Source of the DNA: Massilia eurypsychrophila | Lineage (GTDB): Bacteria; Pseudomonadota; Gammaproteobacteria; Burkholderiales; Burkholderiaceae_D | Length of the DNA stretch: 64,000 nucleotides | Direction of reading: 5' to 3' | NCBI RefSeq assembly: GCF_002760655.1 | Contig: NZ_PDOC01000009.1 | Span: 124,001-188,000, forward strand | Shown here: one piece after another, positions 49,309-57,656 of the stretch | Numbering within the stretch: position 1 is the stretch's first letter | Layout: each line of letters opens with the position of its first letter | Notes under the pieces: generated by a model | Told to the model about the DNA's origin: nothing | Databases searched by the model: none | The model's input: only the letters and a program-made list of their open reading frames with translations | Position numbers and translations under genes: made by a program

Positions 49309-50361
49309 TCACAGCCAGCCATTGGCGGCCATGCGCTGGGCGATGAACCTGGCCACCAGCGCGTGTTCGTACGGCGTCGGATGGGCATCGTCGGCGAACA
49401 TGAAGTGGCTGACGTCGCCGGGCTTGAGGTTGCTGGCATTGCACAGCAGCGCAGAGCCGCCCAGCGCATTGGGACCGCAGGCGGCGGTGGTGACGTTGGT
49501 CAGGCCGTACGCGGTGGGATTGGCGGCCTGGTCGCGCGTAAAGGCGAACAGGTCGATCTGCAGGACCTGCGGCGCGCCGGCCAGACCTTCCCTGAGCGCG
49601 GTGTTGAAGGCGTCGACCATGGCGGCGATCAGTGCCTGGGTCGGCGGCGCCTGCAGCCGGGCGAGCGGCGTCACGGCGATATCCGGCAGATTGTTGACGA
49701 CGATGAAATTGGCGCCGTTGGCGATGATGCGGCTGCGCACCAGGTCGGCAAGCTCGGCGCCGGCCGTCGCCATCGCCGCCACCGCGGAGGCCGGGGACGT
49801 GTTGCCGGCGGCCAGCTGATCGAGCAGGAAGATGGCGTCGTTGCCGCCGGCGGTGACGAAGACGACTTCATCGCCGCTGAACCGGCCGCCGACAGCGGCC
49901 AGGTGGTTGGCGATCTGCGTGACAACCGGCACGGTCAGCTGGCCGAGCGGCGAGCCGGTGAGGCGATGGCGCGGCCCGACGGGCGCGGTCACCCGCGCGC
50001 CTGGCTGGGCGTAGCCGAGGCAGCCGGGATGGTTCACCACCGGCACCGAGAAACCGAAGGCCGCATCACCATTTAGGCCCGTCTGCGCGGCGCACGGGGC
50101 GGGCAAGCCGAGCTGGACGGCGATGACCTCGCTCCAGACCTGGCCCGTCAGTGCGGGGTTGGCGGCCGTGTTGTTGCCGTTGATGGTGAAGCGGCCGCCG
50201 CCGCCGGCGGCGATGGCGCCGACCTTGTCGGTGCCGACATCGGCCAGGCTGTCGCCAAAGATGACCTGCGAACTGAAGCGCCTTCCCTCGTCAGAGTCGC
50301 CGCCGCAGGCGGCAAGCAGCGCCGCCAACAGCATCGCCAGTACAACGCAACATTGCCGCAT
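49309..50361 (-). CDS. SGNH/GDSL-family lipoprotein esterase/lipase
   Basis: 350 residues from the ATG at 50361, which has GGGGA six bases upstream. The lipobox LLAAC (ALLAALLAACGGDSDEG) predicts a lipid-anchored protein. Block I is IFGDSLADVG with the nucleophilic Ser, block III is TAGGNDAIFLL, and the C-terminal DDAHPTPYEH supplies the Asp and His. GDSL lipases hydrolyse esters; the substrate is unknown. Convergent with queC (19 bases between stops). Confidence 0.9.
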   Translation of the reverse strand: MRQCCVVLAMLLAALLAACGGDSDEGRRFSSQVIFGDSLADVGTDKVGAIAAGGGGRFTINGNNTAANPALTGQVWSEVIAVQLGLPAPCAAQTGLNGDAAFGFSVPVVNHPGCLGYAQPGARVTAPVGPRHRLTGSPLGQLTVPVVTQIANHLAAVGGRFSGDEVVFVTAGGNDAIFLLDQLAAGNTSPASAVAAMATAGAELADLVRSRIIANGANFIVVNNLPDIAVTPLARLQAPPTQALIAAMVDAFNTALREGLAGAPQVLQIDLFAFTRDQAANPTAYGLTNVTTAACGPNALGGSALLCNASNLKPGDVSHFMFADDAHPTPYEHALVARFIAQRMAANGWL

Positions 50362-50684
50362 CGTCGTCCCCCGGATTGTGTGCACGCCGACGTTTGGCGC
50401 TGGTTCCAATATGCCAGCGTCGCGCGGCGCGGCAGGGGCGCACGCGTGACCAAACGCCGGTGGTTTGAGGGCGGTCAAAAGCGCGCAGTCGGCACGGGCG
50501 CGGCGACACCGCGTGCCGTTCAGCGCCTGGCTGCAAGCGCCTGCGAGAGAGTAGGCGCATTGATTGCGTATGCGCCGATAATGCAATTAATTTTGCCGTG
50601 CCGCCATGTTATGATGTCCTCTCTGCCAGCAGCGGCTTTCGCTGCCGATGCCCTCACCGCCCGTTCCCCGTTCTACTCCACGCC
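50362..50684. other. Divergent intergenic region (323 bases) with a candidate promoter
   Basis: Lies between the starts of the GDSL lipoprotein gene (minus) and the metallophosphoesterase gene (plus). The half near the lipoprotein is GC-rich and unremarkable. The stretch 50555-50625 is clearly AT-richer (GATAATGCAATTAATTTTG) and contains the promoter listed separately. No hairpin terminator or small gene was found. Confidence 0.6.
50607..50615 (+). promoter_or_regulatory. Candidate extended -10 promoter for the metallophosphoesterase gene
   Basis: TGTTATGAT matches the extended -10 pattern (TGn plus TATGAT), in the AT-rich part of the divergent gap, 69 bases before the ATG at 50685. The -35 region is not convincing. 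Confidence 0.4.
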
Positions 50685-51428
50685 ATGCGCCTTGCCCTCC
50701 TGACCGATTTGCACGCCAACCGCGAAGCGCTGAGCGCTTGCCTGGCGCATGCCGAGCAGCAGAACGCCGACCAGTACGCCTTCACGGGCGACTTCGTCGG
50801 CTATGGCGCCGATCCGGCGTGGGTGCTCGATACGGTGATGGACTACGTGCTGCAGGGCGCCGCCGCGGTGCAGGGCAATCACGACTATTCGGTCACCCAC
50901 GAAACGCGCCCGCAAATGCATGCCGAGGCGCGCGAGGTCATAGCATGGACGCGCGGCCAGCTCAATGCGGCGCACCTGTCGTTCCTGGCGGGGCTGCCGC
51001 TGACGGAGCAGCGCGGCAACATGCTGTTCGTGCATGCCAGCGCGTTCGATCCGGTCAAGTGGGAATATGTGACGGGGCTGGAGGAGGCCGAGCGCAGCCT
51101 GAAGGCGACGCGCAGCCGGATGGTGTTTTGCGGCCACGTGCACACGCCGGCGCTGTACCGGCGGGCCGACGATGGCCGCATGGGCAGCCACTCGCCGACG
51201 CCGGGCGCGCGCATCGCCATCAAGCCGCAGCACCAGTACCTGGTGATTCCGGGAGCGGTGGGGCAACCGCGCGACGGCAACTGCGCCGCCTGCTATGCCA
51301 TCTACGACGACGTGACGCGTGAACTGACGTACTTCCGGGTGCCGTACGACCATGGCGCGGCGGCGCGGCGGGTGATCGCCTCGGGGTTGCCGATCGTGTT
51401 CGCGATGCGGCTGATCGAGGGCATCTGA
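50685..51428 (+). CDS. Calcineurin-like metallophosphoesterase
   Basis: 247 residues from the ATG at 50685 (MRLALLTDLHANREAL). The dinuclear-metal motifs appear in order: TDLH, GDFVGYG, GNHD, then VHASAFD and FCGHVHTP. This is the YfcE/Mre11-like phosphoesterase fold, probably acting on nucleotides, nucleic acid or a phosphoprotein; the substrate cannot be deduced. The frame is open upstream to 50598, but that extension has no membrane or motif content. Confidence 0.9.
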   Translation: MRLALLTDLHANREALSACLAHAEQQNADQYAFTGDFVGYGADPAWVLDTVMDYVLQGAAAVQGNHDYSVTHETRPQMHAEAREVIAWTRGQLNAAHLSFLAGLPLTEQRGNMLFVHASAFDPVKWEYVTGLEEAERSLKATRSRMVFCGHVHTPALYRRADDGRMGSHSPTPGARIAIKPQHQYLVIPGAVGQPRDGNCAACYAIYDDVTRELTYFRVPYDHGAAARRVIASGLPIVFAMRLIEGI

Positions 51429-51439
51429 GCGTTATCGAC

Positions 51440-51817
51440 TCAGACCGCGGCGGCTGCCTTGATGCGGTTGCGGCGCGCGCGGTCCATGAAGAACCAGATG
51501 ATGGCCAGCGGGATCAGCACCGGCAACAGCAGCGGCGACAGGACCGCGGCGACGACCAGGAAGCCGACGCCCAGGCCGACCGTCAGCAGCAGCCCGACGC
51601 CGGCGAACACGACTGCCAGCAGGGCGCCGACCATCAGCACGACCAGTGCTGCGATGATCAGGCCGCCGCCGGCGAACAGCAGGCCGATGAGTGCGCCCAG
51701 CGGGCCGTCCACCATCTCGCCGTCGATGTCGAAGTCCAGCGGGAACGGATCGGCAAAGACATTCCAGACCAGCATAAAGCACAGCAGCAAGATGATGACA
51801 GGGGCGATTTTTTTCAT
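51440..51817 (-). CDS. Hypothetical membrane protein, 125 residues
   Basis: Starts with a signal-like segment (KKIAPVIILLLCFMLVWNVF). A short acidic loop (DPFPLDFDIDGEMVDGP) and three very hydrophobic segments rich in Gly, Leu and Val between about 42 and 112 follow, then a basic tail (MDRARRNRIKAAAAV). It looks like an inner-membrane protein with four membrane segments. No family recognised. Convergent with the metallophosphoesterase gene (11 bases between stops). Confidence 0.75.
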   Translation of the reverse strand: MKKIAPVIILLLCFMLVWNVFADPFPLDFDIDGEMVDGPLGALIGLLFAGGGLIIAALVVLMVGALLAVVFAGVGLLLTVGLGVGFLVVAAVLSPLLLPVLIPLAIIWFFMDRARRNRIKAAAAV

Positions 51818-52071
51818 GGCCAGGCCTCGTTAAGGAAAAATTATTCGGGTCGTTTCGTTTGGGTATGCATGCACTGTAGACAAGCGCGGCGGACGGCGAC
51901 AGCGGATTGCGACAGGCTGCAAATTACGCGGGTCAGAGTTGTCGAAAGGGGCGATGAATCGCGCGCGGGCCGGGCGGCGCAGGCGGCGATGTGCCGCCAC
52001 GGCCGAGGTTCTCCTTGAAAAGCCCGCCTCATTGCCTATACTGAACCCCTGCTTTATCGAAGGGAGAGCCA

Positions 52072-52281
52072 ATGCTAGCCGCCTGTTTTGCGCTGACCGT
52101 GCCGACGTCGTTGCTGTTCGGCTGGGATGGTCCGAAAGGACCGCCTTCGGCGCCGCCGGCGATACCGCCGATCATCATCAACCCCTACACTTACCAAACC
52201 CCGAGCCCGGCCATCGACCCGCCGGTGCCGCCGATGGGGCCGCCCATCGCGCCGCCGCCAGGTCCGCGCCAGAGGTTGTGA
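52072..52281 (+). CDS. Small proline-rich protein, 69 residues
   Basis: GAAGGGAGAGCC before the ATG is a good ribosome site, and a terminator follows directly, so it is probably a real transcription unit. The N-terminus is hydrophobic (LAACFALTVPTSLLFGW), resembling a signal peptide or lipobox (LAAC near the start). The rest is Pro/Ile-rich (PPSAPPAIPPIIINPYTY and PPVPPMGPPIAPPPG). No known family. Possibly a small envelope protein. Confidence 0.55.
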   Translation: MLAACFALTVPTSLLFGWDGPKGPPSAPPAIPPIIINPYTYQTPSPAIDPPVPPMGPPIAPPPGPRQRL

Positions 52282-52287
52282 CAGGCC

Positions 52288-52312
52288 GCCCGCCCCGCGC
52301 GGGCTTTTTTTT
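52288..52312 (+). terminator. Rho-independent terminator after the small proline-rich gene
   Basis: GCCCGC (52288-52293) pairs with GCGGGC (52299-52304), followed by eight T (52305-52312). It begins 7 bases after the stop codon. Confidence 0.88.
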
Positions 52313-52426
52313 GCCTGCTCGCAAAACGCGCATGCGCGCGCGCGGGCGCCGCCGATTCGGTAAAATCGTGCTGTTGAGCCGGCCATGGAGCCGGTTCGTC
52401 CACCAACGAAGCGAAAGTGACCACGA

Positions 52427-52924
52427 ATGAATGATGAAGAAACCGGCCACGAGCCCGATGACGACGCGCCCGTACAAGAACCACGGCTGTGGAAGGGCAA
52501 CGGCTGGACCGCGCGGGTGATCAAGAACGAAGATGACGAAGGCTGGGCGGTGGCGATGATCAAGGACGGCGAGCCGGAGCCGGCGCTGGTGGGGCCGTGG
52601 ACGATGGGGCGCGACAAGAAAAATCCGAAGCCGCTCGACGTCAACGCCTTCCACACGCTGGTCAAGACGGCGGCCGAAGTGCTGCGCCGCCACGAGCAGC
52701 AGCTGCATGCATTGCTGCACAAGAGCACCGTGGTGGCCAGCGATGGCGTTGAGCTGAAGGTCACGCTCGACATCGTGCCCGACGACGAGCATCCGTATGC
52801 GCTGCTGAGCGCGTTCGATGAGGTCGGCGAGCGCATCGCGCAGTCGCGCGTGGCGGCCAATTTCAAGCTATCGCCGGCGAGCGCGGCGACCTGGGTGGAG
52901 AACGAATTTCGCGCGCCGCGCTGA
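52427..52924 (+). CDS. Hypothetical acidic protein, 165 residues
   Basis: Soluble protein with an acidic N-terminus (MNDEETGHEPDDDAP). A region with GNGWTARVIKNEDDEGWAVA and GPWTMGRDKKNPKPLD, a helix (HTLVKTAAEVLRRHEQQLHA) and a beta-rich end (ELKVTLDIVPDDEHPYALLS) follow. I do not recognise it. Codon use matches the neighbours and the frame is well defined, so it is a real gene, probably of a lineage-specific family. It stands alone between a terminator and the GAF kinase gene. Confidence 0.7.
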   Translation: MNDEETGHEPDDDAPVQEPRLWKGNGWTARVIKNEDDEGWAVAMIKDGEPEPALVGPWTMGRDKKNPKPLDVNAFHTLVKTAAEVLRRHEQQLHALLHKSTVVASDGVELKVTLDIVPDDEHPYALLSAFDEVGERIAQSRVAANFKLSPASAATWVENEFRAPR

Positions 52925-53016
52925 AAACCCACACTTTGCCAGCCTTTTGTTAGCTGACCGGACTATCCGGGCGGGGAAGCTGATAATATTTCCCAAATGC
53001 ATTTAACAAAAGGAAC

Positions 53017-54393
53017 ATGATGGAAAGTCGCCTCAGCCGCCTGGAAACCGTCCAGGCGATGCTGCTCGAGATCGGGCAATTGTCGACCGCCGGCGGTGAC
53101 ATCACCGAATTCATCCGCGCGGTGCACCGCTCGCTCGGGCGCATCATGTATGCGGCCAATTTCTATGTCGCCCTCAGCGAACGCGAAGACGACAGCGTGC
53201 GCTTCGTCTACTTTGTCGATGAAGTCGATCCGACGCCCGATCCGCAAGAGCGCGTCACGCTGGCCTCGCCCGACCAGTCGCCGACGGCGTGGGTGATCCT
53301 GAACCGACGCACCCTGGTGATGACGGCGGCCGAGCACAACGCGCGCGGCGACGGCAGCAGCTGGGGCCTGGGCAGCACCGCCGAGCACTGGCTCGGCTGC
53401 CCGTTGCTGGACCGCCAGCACCAGGCGCTGGGCGTGATCGTCATCCAGAGCTATTCCCCCGAGCACAGGTTCAGCGACGAGGACCAGGCGCTGTTCGCGC
53501 TGCTGGCCAACCACGTGTCGAACGCGCTGCAAGGCCTGCAGAGCATGGACCGGCTCGAGCGCGCGGTGCATGAGCGCACCGCGCTGCTCGAGCAGCGCAA
53601 CGTGGCGCTGCAGGAAGCGCAGTCCGAGCTGGTGCGGCAGGAAAAGCTGGCCTCGCTGGGGCGCCTGGTGGCCGGCGTGGCCCATGAAATCAACACGCCG
53701 CTGGGCATTTGCGTCACCGCCACCAGCCACCTGGTGCAGGAACTCAAGCTCACGCGCGAAGAGCTGGCGGCCGGCGCGATGACGGCCGAGAGCCTGGAGC
53801 AGTTTTTCGACATCGTCGACCAGTCGCTGCGCATCATGACGACCAATACGCAGCGCGCGGCGGCGCTGGTGCGCAGCTTCAAGCAGGTGGCGGTGGACCA
53901 GTCATCCGACGACATCCGCAGTTTCGACCTGAAGAAGTACCTGAGCGAAGTGCTGCTGTCGCTGCAGCCGAAGCTGAAGGGGCGGCCGGTGAAGGTCGAG
54001 GTCGATTGCGGACCGGACATCAACCTGGAAAGTTTTCCTGGGGCGGTGTCGCAGGTGGTCACCAACATGCTGATGAATTCGCTGGTGCACGGCTTCGAGG
54101 GCGACCAGGCGGGCGTCATCGTCATCAAGGGCGCGCTGGAGGGCGACACGGTGGTGCTCGATTACAGCGACAACGGCGCCGGCATGGATGCCGAGACGCT
54201 GGGCAAGCTGTTCGATCCGTTTTTCACGACGCGGCGCGGCAGCGGCGGCAGCGGGCTCGGCGCGCACATCCTGTACAACCTGGTCACGGGCGCGCTGGGC
54301 GGCACGGTGAAGGTCGAGAGCGCGCCGGGGCAGGGCTTGCAATATCACTTGCGGTTCCCGCGCAGCCGGCGCAAGGAGAAGGTGGCTGCGTGA
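53017..54393 (+). CDS. GAF-domain sensor histidine kinase
   Basis: 458 residues, soluble. A GAF domain (about 20-175) contains HRSLGRIMYAANFYVALSER and LDRQHQALGVIVIQSYSPE. A coiled coil and a HisKA-like helix pair with H223 in VAGVAHEINTPLG follow. The HATPase_c has N-box NMLMNSLVHGFEG, G1 DYSDNGAGMD, F-box FDPFFTTRRG and G2 SGLGAHILYNLV. The HEIN-type H-box is common in kinases of this group. AAAGGAAC precedes tandem ATG codons at 53017 and 53020. It converges with the HD-GYP regulator gene; they may be partners, but the opposite orientation gives no proof. Confidence 0.9.
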   Translation: MMESRLSRLETVQAMLLEIGQLSTAGGDITEFIRAVHRSLGRIMYAANFYVALSEREDDSVRFVYFVDEVDPTPDPQERVTLASPDQSPTAWVILNRRTLVMTAAEHNARGDGSSWGLGSTAEHWLGCPLLDRQHQALGVIVIQSYSPEHRFSDEDQALFALLANHVSNALQGLQSMDRLERAVHERTALLEQRNVALQEAQSELVRQEKLASLGRLVAGVAHEINTPLGICVTATSHLVQELKLTREELAAGAMTAESLEQFFDIVDQSLRIMTTNTQRAAALVRSFKQVAVDQSSDDIRSFDLKKYLSEVLLSLQPKLKGRPVKVEVDCGPDINLESFPGAVSQVVTNMLMNSLVHGFEGDQAGVIVIKGALEGDTVVLDYSDNGAGMDAETLGKLFDPFFTTRRGSGGSGLGAHILYNLVTGALGGTVKVESAPGQGLQYHLRFPRSRRKEKVAA

Positions 54394-54466
54394 GATGGCG
54401 CGGGCCGATTGGCTCAGTATGGGTCCCCCTTGCGCCGGGATTGCGACGGGCGCGCTGGCGGCAGGC

Positions 54467-55972
54467 TTAGTCGGGCCAGCGGCGGTTGATGTCGACGGCC
54501 TGGTCGATGTTGGCGATCAGCAGCTCGACGTAGTGCGGATCGAGGTGGTGTCCGGCCACTTCACGCAGGTGACCGACCACCTGCTCGATCGGCCACGCTT
54601 CCTTGTAGCAGCGTTTGTGGCTGAGCGCGTCAAACACGTCGGCCACCGCCACGATCCGCGCGTACGGGTGGATGTCGAGCCCCTTCAGCCCTTGCGGATA
54701 GCCGGTGCCGTCGTATTTTTCGTGGTGCTGGTGGGCGATCACGGCGGCCGCCTTCAGGATCGGCCGCGTCGAGCCATCCAGGATCGACAGGCCGACGGTC
54801 GGATGCTGCTTCATGATCTCCCACTCTTCCGGCGTCAGCTTGCCCGGCTTGAGCAACACCGCGTCGGGCGTGGCGATCTTGCCGATGTCGTGCATCGGCG
54901 CGGCGTGCATCAGCACCGCCGTTTCGTCTTCCGGCAAGCCGGACGCCAGCGCGAGCAGATGGCATACCTGCGACATGCGCCGCACGTGGTTGCCGGCTTC
55001 GTGGGAACGCGACTCGACGACGTCGCCGAGCCGCAAGATCAGTTCGGCCTGCGTATCGGTGATTTCCTGGTTCAGCAGGATGTTGTCGAAAGCGATCGCC
55101 ACGCCCGAGCAGAATACCTCGAGCAGCTGGGCGTCGATGTCGGAGATTTCGTCCACGCCCTTGAGCACCAGCAGCGACGCCTTGCCGCTGTGGTTGGGGA
55201 AATAACCGACGTAGGTGTCGCCGTGCAGGCGCGAGATGCGGTTGTGGCGCGCATCGTCGAGCTGGGCGAGCAGAGCCGGGCCGATCACCTCGCTGCCGAG
55301 GTCACCAATCTGTGCCAGCACTTCATATTCGGTTTCGCCGCTGATCAGGCTGGCGCCGGACAGGCGCAGCAGCATGCTTTGCTCGAAGCGCAGCAGCGCG
55401 ACGACTTGCTGCAGCAGGCCGCTGGCGAAGTCTTTCAGATTGCGTTGCTGGAAGATGTGGGCCGACGCGGCGATCACGCGCTCGAGGCCTTCGCGGTAAT
55501 TCAGCTGGGCGCGGCGGGCATCTTCGACCTTCATGATGTCGCGGTAGGCGCGCAGCGCGGCGAACGTGGTGGTGAACAGTTTAGTGCGGTCAAGCTCGGT
55601 CTTTTCCTTGTAATCGTTGATGTCGTAGTCAACGATCACGCGCTCTTCCGGCGCCTGGCCAGGCTGACCGGTGCGCAGGACGATGCGGGTGAACTGGTTA
55701 TTGAGGTCCTTGCGCATCCAGCGCGCCACTTCAAGGCCGCTGTTCTCTTTTTCCATCACGACGTCGAGGAACACCAGGGCGATGTCGGTTTCGCGCGCCA
55801 GGATTTCCTTCGCTTCGGCGCCGCTGTAGGCGTGCAGGAAGGTGAGGGCACGTTCGTCGAGACGGAAACGTGTCAGCGTCAATTTGGTGACATCATGAAT
55901 ATCTGGCTCATCGTCGACAAGCAATACTTTCCACGGTGCGAGCTTTGGCGCGGCGGAAGAGAGGAAGGACAT
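54467..55972 (-). CDS. Response regulator with DUF3369 and HD-GYP phosphodiesterase domain
   Basis: 501 residues from the ATG at 55972; a TTG at 56008 would add 12 residues and is less likely. The receiver (about 14-140) has D20/D21 and phosphoacceptor D70 (FLDVVMEKENSG). A GAF-like DUF3369 region (about 150-310) follows. The HD-GYP domain has MHDIGKIATPD and HHEKYDGTGYPQG, both metal and substrate motifs intact. It should hydrolyse c-di-GMP when phosphorylated or activated. Partner kinase unknown; the GAF kinase gene faces it. Confidence 0.92.
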   Translation of the reverse strand: MSFLSSAAPKLAPWKVLLVDDEPDIHDVTKLTLTRFRLDERALTFLHAYSGAEAKEILARETDIALVFLDVVMEKENSGLEVARWMRKDLNNQFTRIVLRTGQPGQAPEERVIVDYDINDYKEKTELDRTKLFTTTFAALRAYRDIMKVEDARRAQLNYREGLERVIAASAHIFQQRNLKDFASGLLQQVVALLRFEQSMLLRLSGASLISGETEYEVLAQIGDLGSEVIGPALLAQLDDARHNRISRLHGDTYVGYFPNHSGKASLLVLKGVDEISDIDAQLLEVFCSGVAIAFDNILLNQEITDTQAELILRLGDVVESRSHEAGNHVRRMSQVCHLLALASGLPEDETAVLMHAAPMHDIGKIATPDAVLLKPGKLTPEEWEIMKQHPTVGLSILDGSTRPILKAAAVIAHQHHEKYDGTGYPQGLKGLDIHPYARIVAVADVFDALSHKRCYKEAWPIEQVVGHLREVAGHHLDPHYVELLIANIDQAVDINRRWPD

Positions 55973-56119
55973 GGGACGTATTCCGATACCGTAGATTGAA
56001 GTCGACAATAAAAATGTTGCCTAAACGCAGGCATTCGTTCGATTGTAGTATGAGAAATGCCCAATAACAACAAACAATGTTAAATGCCTTACCATCGAGC
56101 ATCGAATCTGTTGCAAAGG

Positions 56120-56860
56120 CTATCTTGGATAGCGTTTCTGACAGGATTCGCAGAAGAAACTACGCCGGTTTGTCGTGCCGAGGTGGGCTTTCGTGAACTT
56201 GATCTTGCAGCGTGGACAGGCGACCTTCTTGTGCGCCAGCCAGTTTTGCCGCAGAACGAAGGCTTTCTTCCACGCCAGGAAGTCGAAACAGTATTGACGC
56301 GCCTCGGTCACCAATTCGCGCAACTTGGCCGGCGGCAGCGCGCCGACCGGGCTCAAGGGGTGCACCTTGATGCGGAAGAGCACCTCATTCTTGACGATAT
56401 TACCGACGCCGGCAAAGATGGTCTGGTCGAGCAGGGCGTCGCACGCCAGCGTGGCCGGCGCCGCGCGCAGTTTCTTGAGCGCCTTGCGGGCGCTCCACTG
56501 GTCCGACATGACGTCGCCGCTCCAGTCGTAGACCGAATCAAGGTCGGTATCCACCAGCTTGATCGAGCAGCCGTAGAAGTTCAGTTCGCCGCCATCCTGC
56601 ATGCCCAGCGCCAGGCGCGGCGGGCGGTCCTTGCGCTCATCGATGCGATAGCTGCCGAACAGCATGAAGTGGACGCGGAAGGCCATGTCCGGCAGCTCGA
56701 CGATAAATTGCTTGCCGAAGGTGCGCAGCGACAGGATCGGTTGCCCGACCAGCTCGGCCGGCTCTAACGCGTCGGTGTTGCCCTCGGCGGTGATGATTTC
56801 TTGCCCCTCGAAACGGGCTGCTTCTTCGCGCAGGATGACGAGCGATGGTCCTTCGGGCAT
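56120..56860 (-). CDS. Fpg/Nei-family DNA glycosylase/AP lyase (endonuclease VIII-like)
   Basis: 246 residues from the ATG at 56860, with AGGAG seven bases upstream. The N-terminus MPEGPS supplies the catalytic Pro2-Glu3 after Met removal. GVGNIVKNEVLFRIKVHPLS is the H2TH region, and CPRCKIKF...CESCQKRY is the C-terminal Zn finger. It excises oxidised bases and nicks the strand. Sequence features lean toward Nei-type relatives rather than classic MutM, but I cannot fix the substrate preference. Confidence 0.9.
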   Translation of the reverse strand: MPEGPSLVILREEAARFEGQEIITAEGNTDALEPAELVGQPILSLRTFGKQFIVELPDMAFRVHFMLFGSYRIDERKDRPPRLALGMQDGGELNFYGCSIKLVDTDLDSVYDWSGDVMSDQWSARKALKKLRAAPATLACDALLDQTIFAGVGNIVKNEVLFRIKVHPLSPVGALPPAKLRELVTEARQYCFDFLAWKKAFVLRQNWLAHKKVACPRCKIKFTKAHLGTTNRRSFFCESCQKRYPR

Positions 56861-57016
56861 GGTTGAGTCTCCTTTGGATGCATTCTGGAGGCAAGGCTGA
56901 CGGCGCGGTGTGCGGGGACTAACATTTCGATACAAACTGAGATTATCAACATACAAACAGCGGGCGCGGAAAGGGGTATATTGATCGTGCTGGATTGCAG
57001 CGTGAAAGGAATCAAC

Positions 57017-57514
57017 ATGAAGACCGTATTCAAGAGCCTCGCCCTGGCCGGTGTGGTGTTCGCCGCGGCTGGCAGCGCGTCGGCCGCCGTCACCGTGGCG
57101 TTTGCCAATCCCGACAATTTTCGCGACATGCCGTTCTCGCCGAGTGACCGGGCCGATGTGCTGAAGGAACTGACCGAGCATTTCGAGCGCCTTGGCAAGG
57201 ATCTGCCGCCGGGGCACGACCTGCGGGTCGAAGTCATGGACCTGGACCTGGCCGGCGAGCTGCGGCCAAATTTCCGCGGTCATAACGATATTCGCATCCT
57301 GCGCGGCGGCGCCGACTGGCCGCGCATGGAAGTGCGCTACACGCTTGAAGCGAACGGCCAGGTGGTCAGCCGCGGCGAAGATGCGCTCAGCGACATGATG
57401 TACCTGAACCGCAGCCCGCGTTACGCCGACCAAGACAACCTGCGCTATGAAAAGCGCATGATCGAGGATTGGTTCAAGCAGAAGTTTGCCGCGCCGAAAG
57501 CGGCACGGAGGTAG
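57017..57514 (+). CDS. Secreted DUF3016 protein
   Basis: 165 residues from the ATG at 57017 with AAAGGA upstream. The signal peptide is FKSLALAGVVFAAAGSASA. The mature part begins AVTVAFANPDNFRDMPFSPS, then HFERLGKDLPPGHDLRVEVM and ending DWFKQKFAAP, matching DUF3016. Predicted periplasmic; function unknown. It diverges from the glycosylase gene across 156 bases of AT-richer DNA and ends before a bidirectional terminator. Confidence 0.85.
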   Translation: MKTVFKSLALAGVVFAAAGSASAAVTVAFANPDNFRDMPFSPSDRADVLKELTEHFERLGKDLPPGHDLRVEVMDLDLAGELRPNFRGHNDIRILRGGADWPRMEVRYTLEANGQVVSRGEDALSDMMYLNRSPRYADQDNLRYEKRMIEDWFKQKFAAPKAARR

Positions 57515-57594
57515 GTCGCCGGTTGAAGCGGCATCGTGTTGTTCGCTGCCAGATCGATTTAGGGCGAGCCCATCTCTAGTCCGCGACCGAAAAG

Positions 57595-57629
57595 CCGTCA
57601 TTCCTGCCATTGCAGAAATGACGGTTTTT
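57595..57629. terminator. Bidirectional terminator between convergent genes
   Basis: CCGTCATTCCTGC (57595-57607) pairs with GCAGAAATGACGG (57612-57624) with one mismatch around a 4-base loop. T-run on the plus strand (57625-57629) and A-rich on the other side. Serves the DUF3016 gene and the secreted-protein gene of the sigma operon. The GTCATTCC stem resembles the second palindrome family. Confidence 0.8.
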
Positions 57630-57656
57630 AGTTTTCCAGCGTCGGAGGAAAACCGT

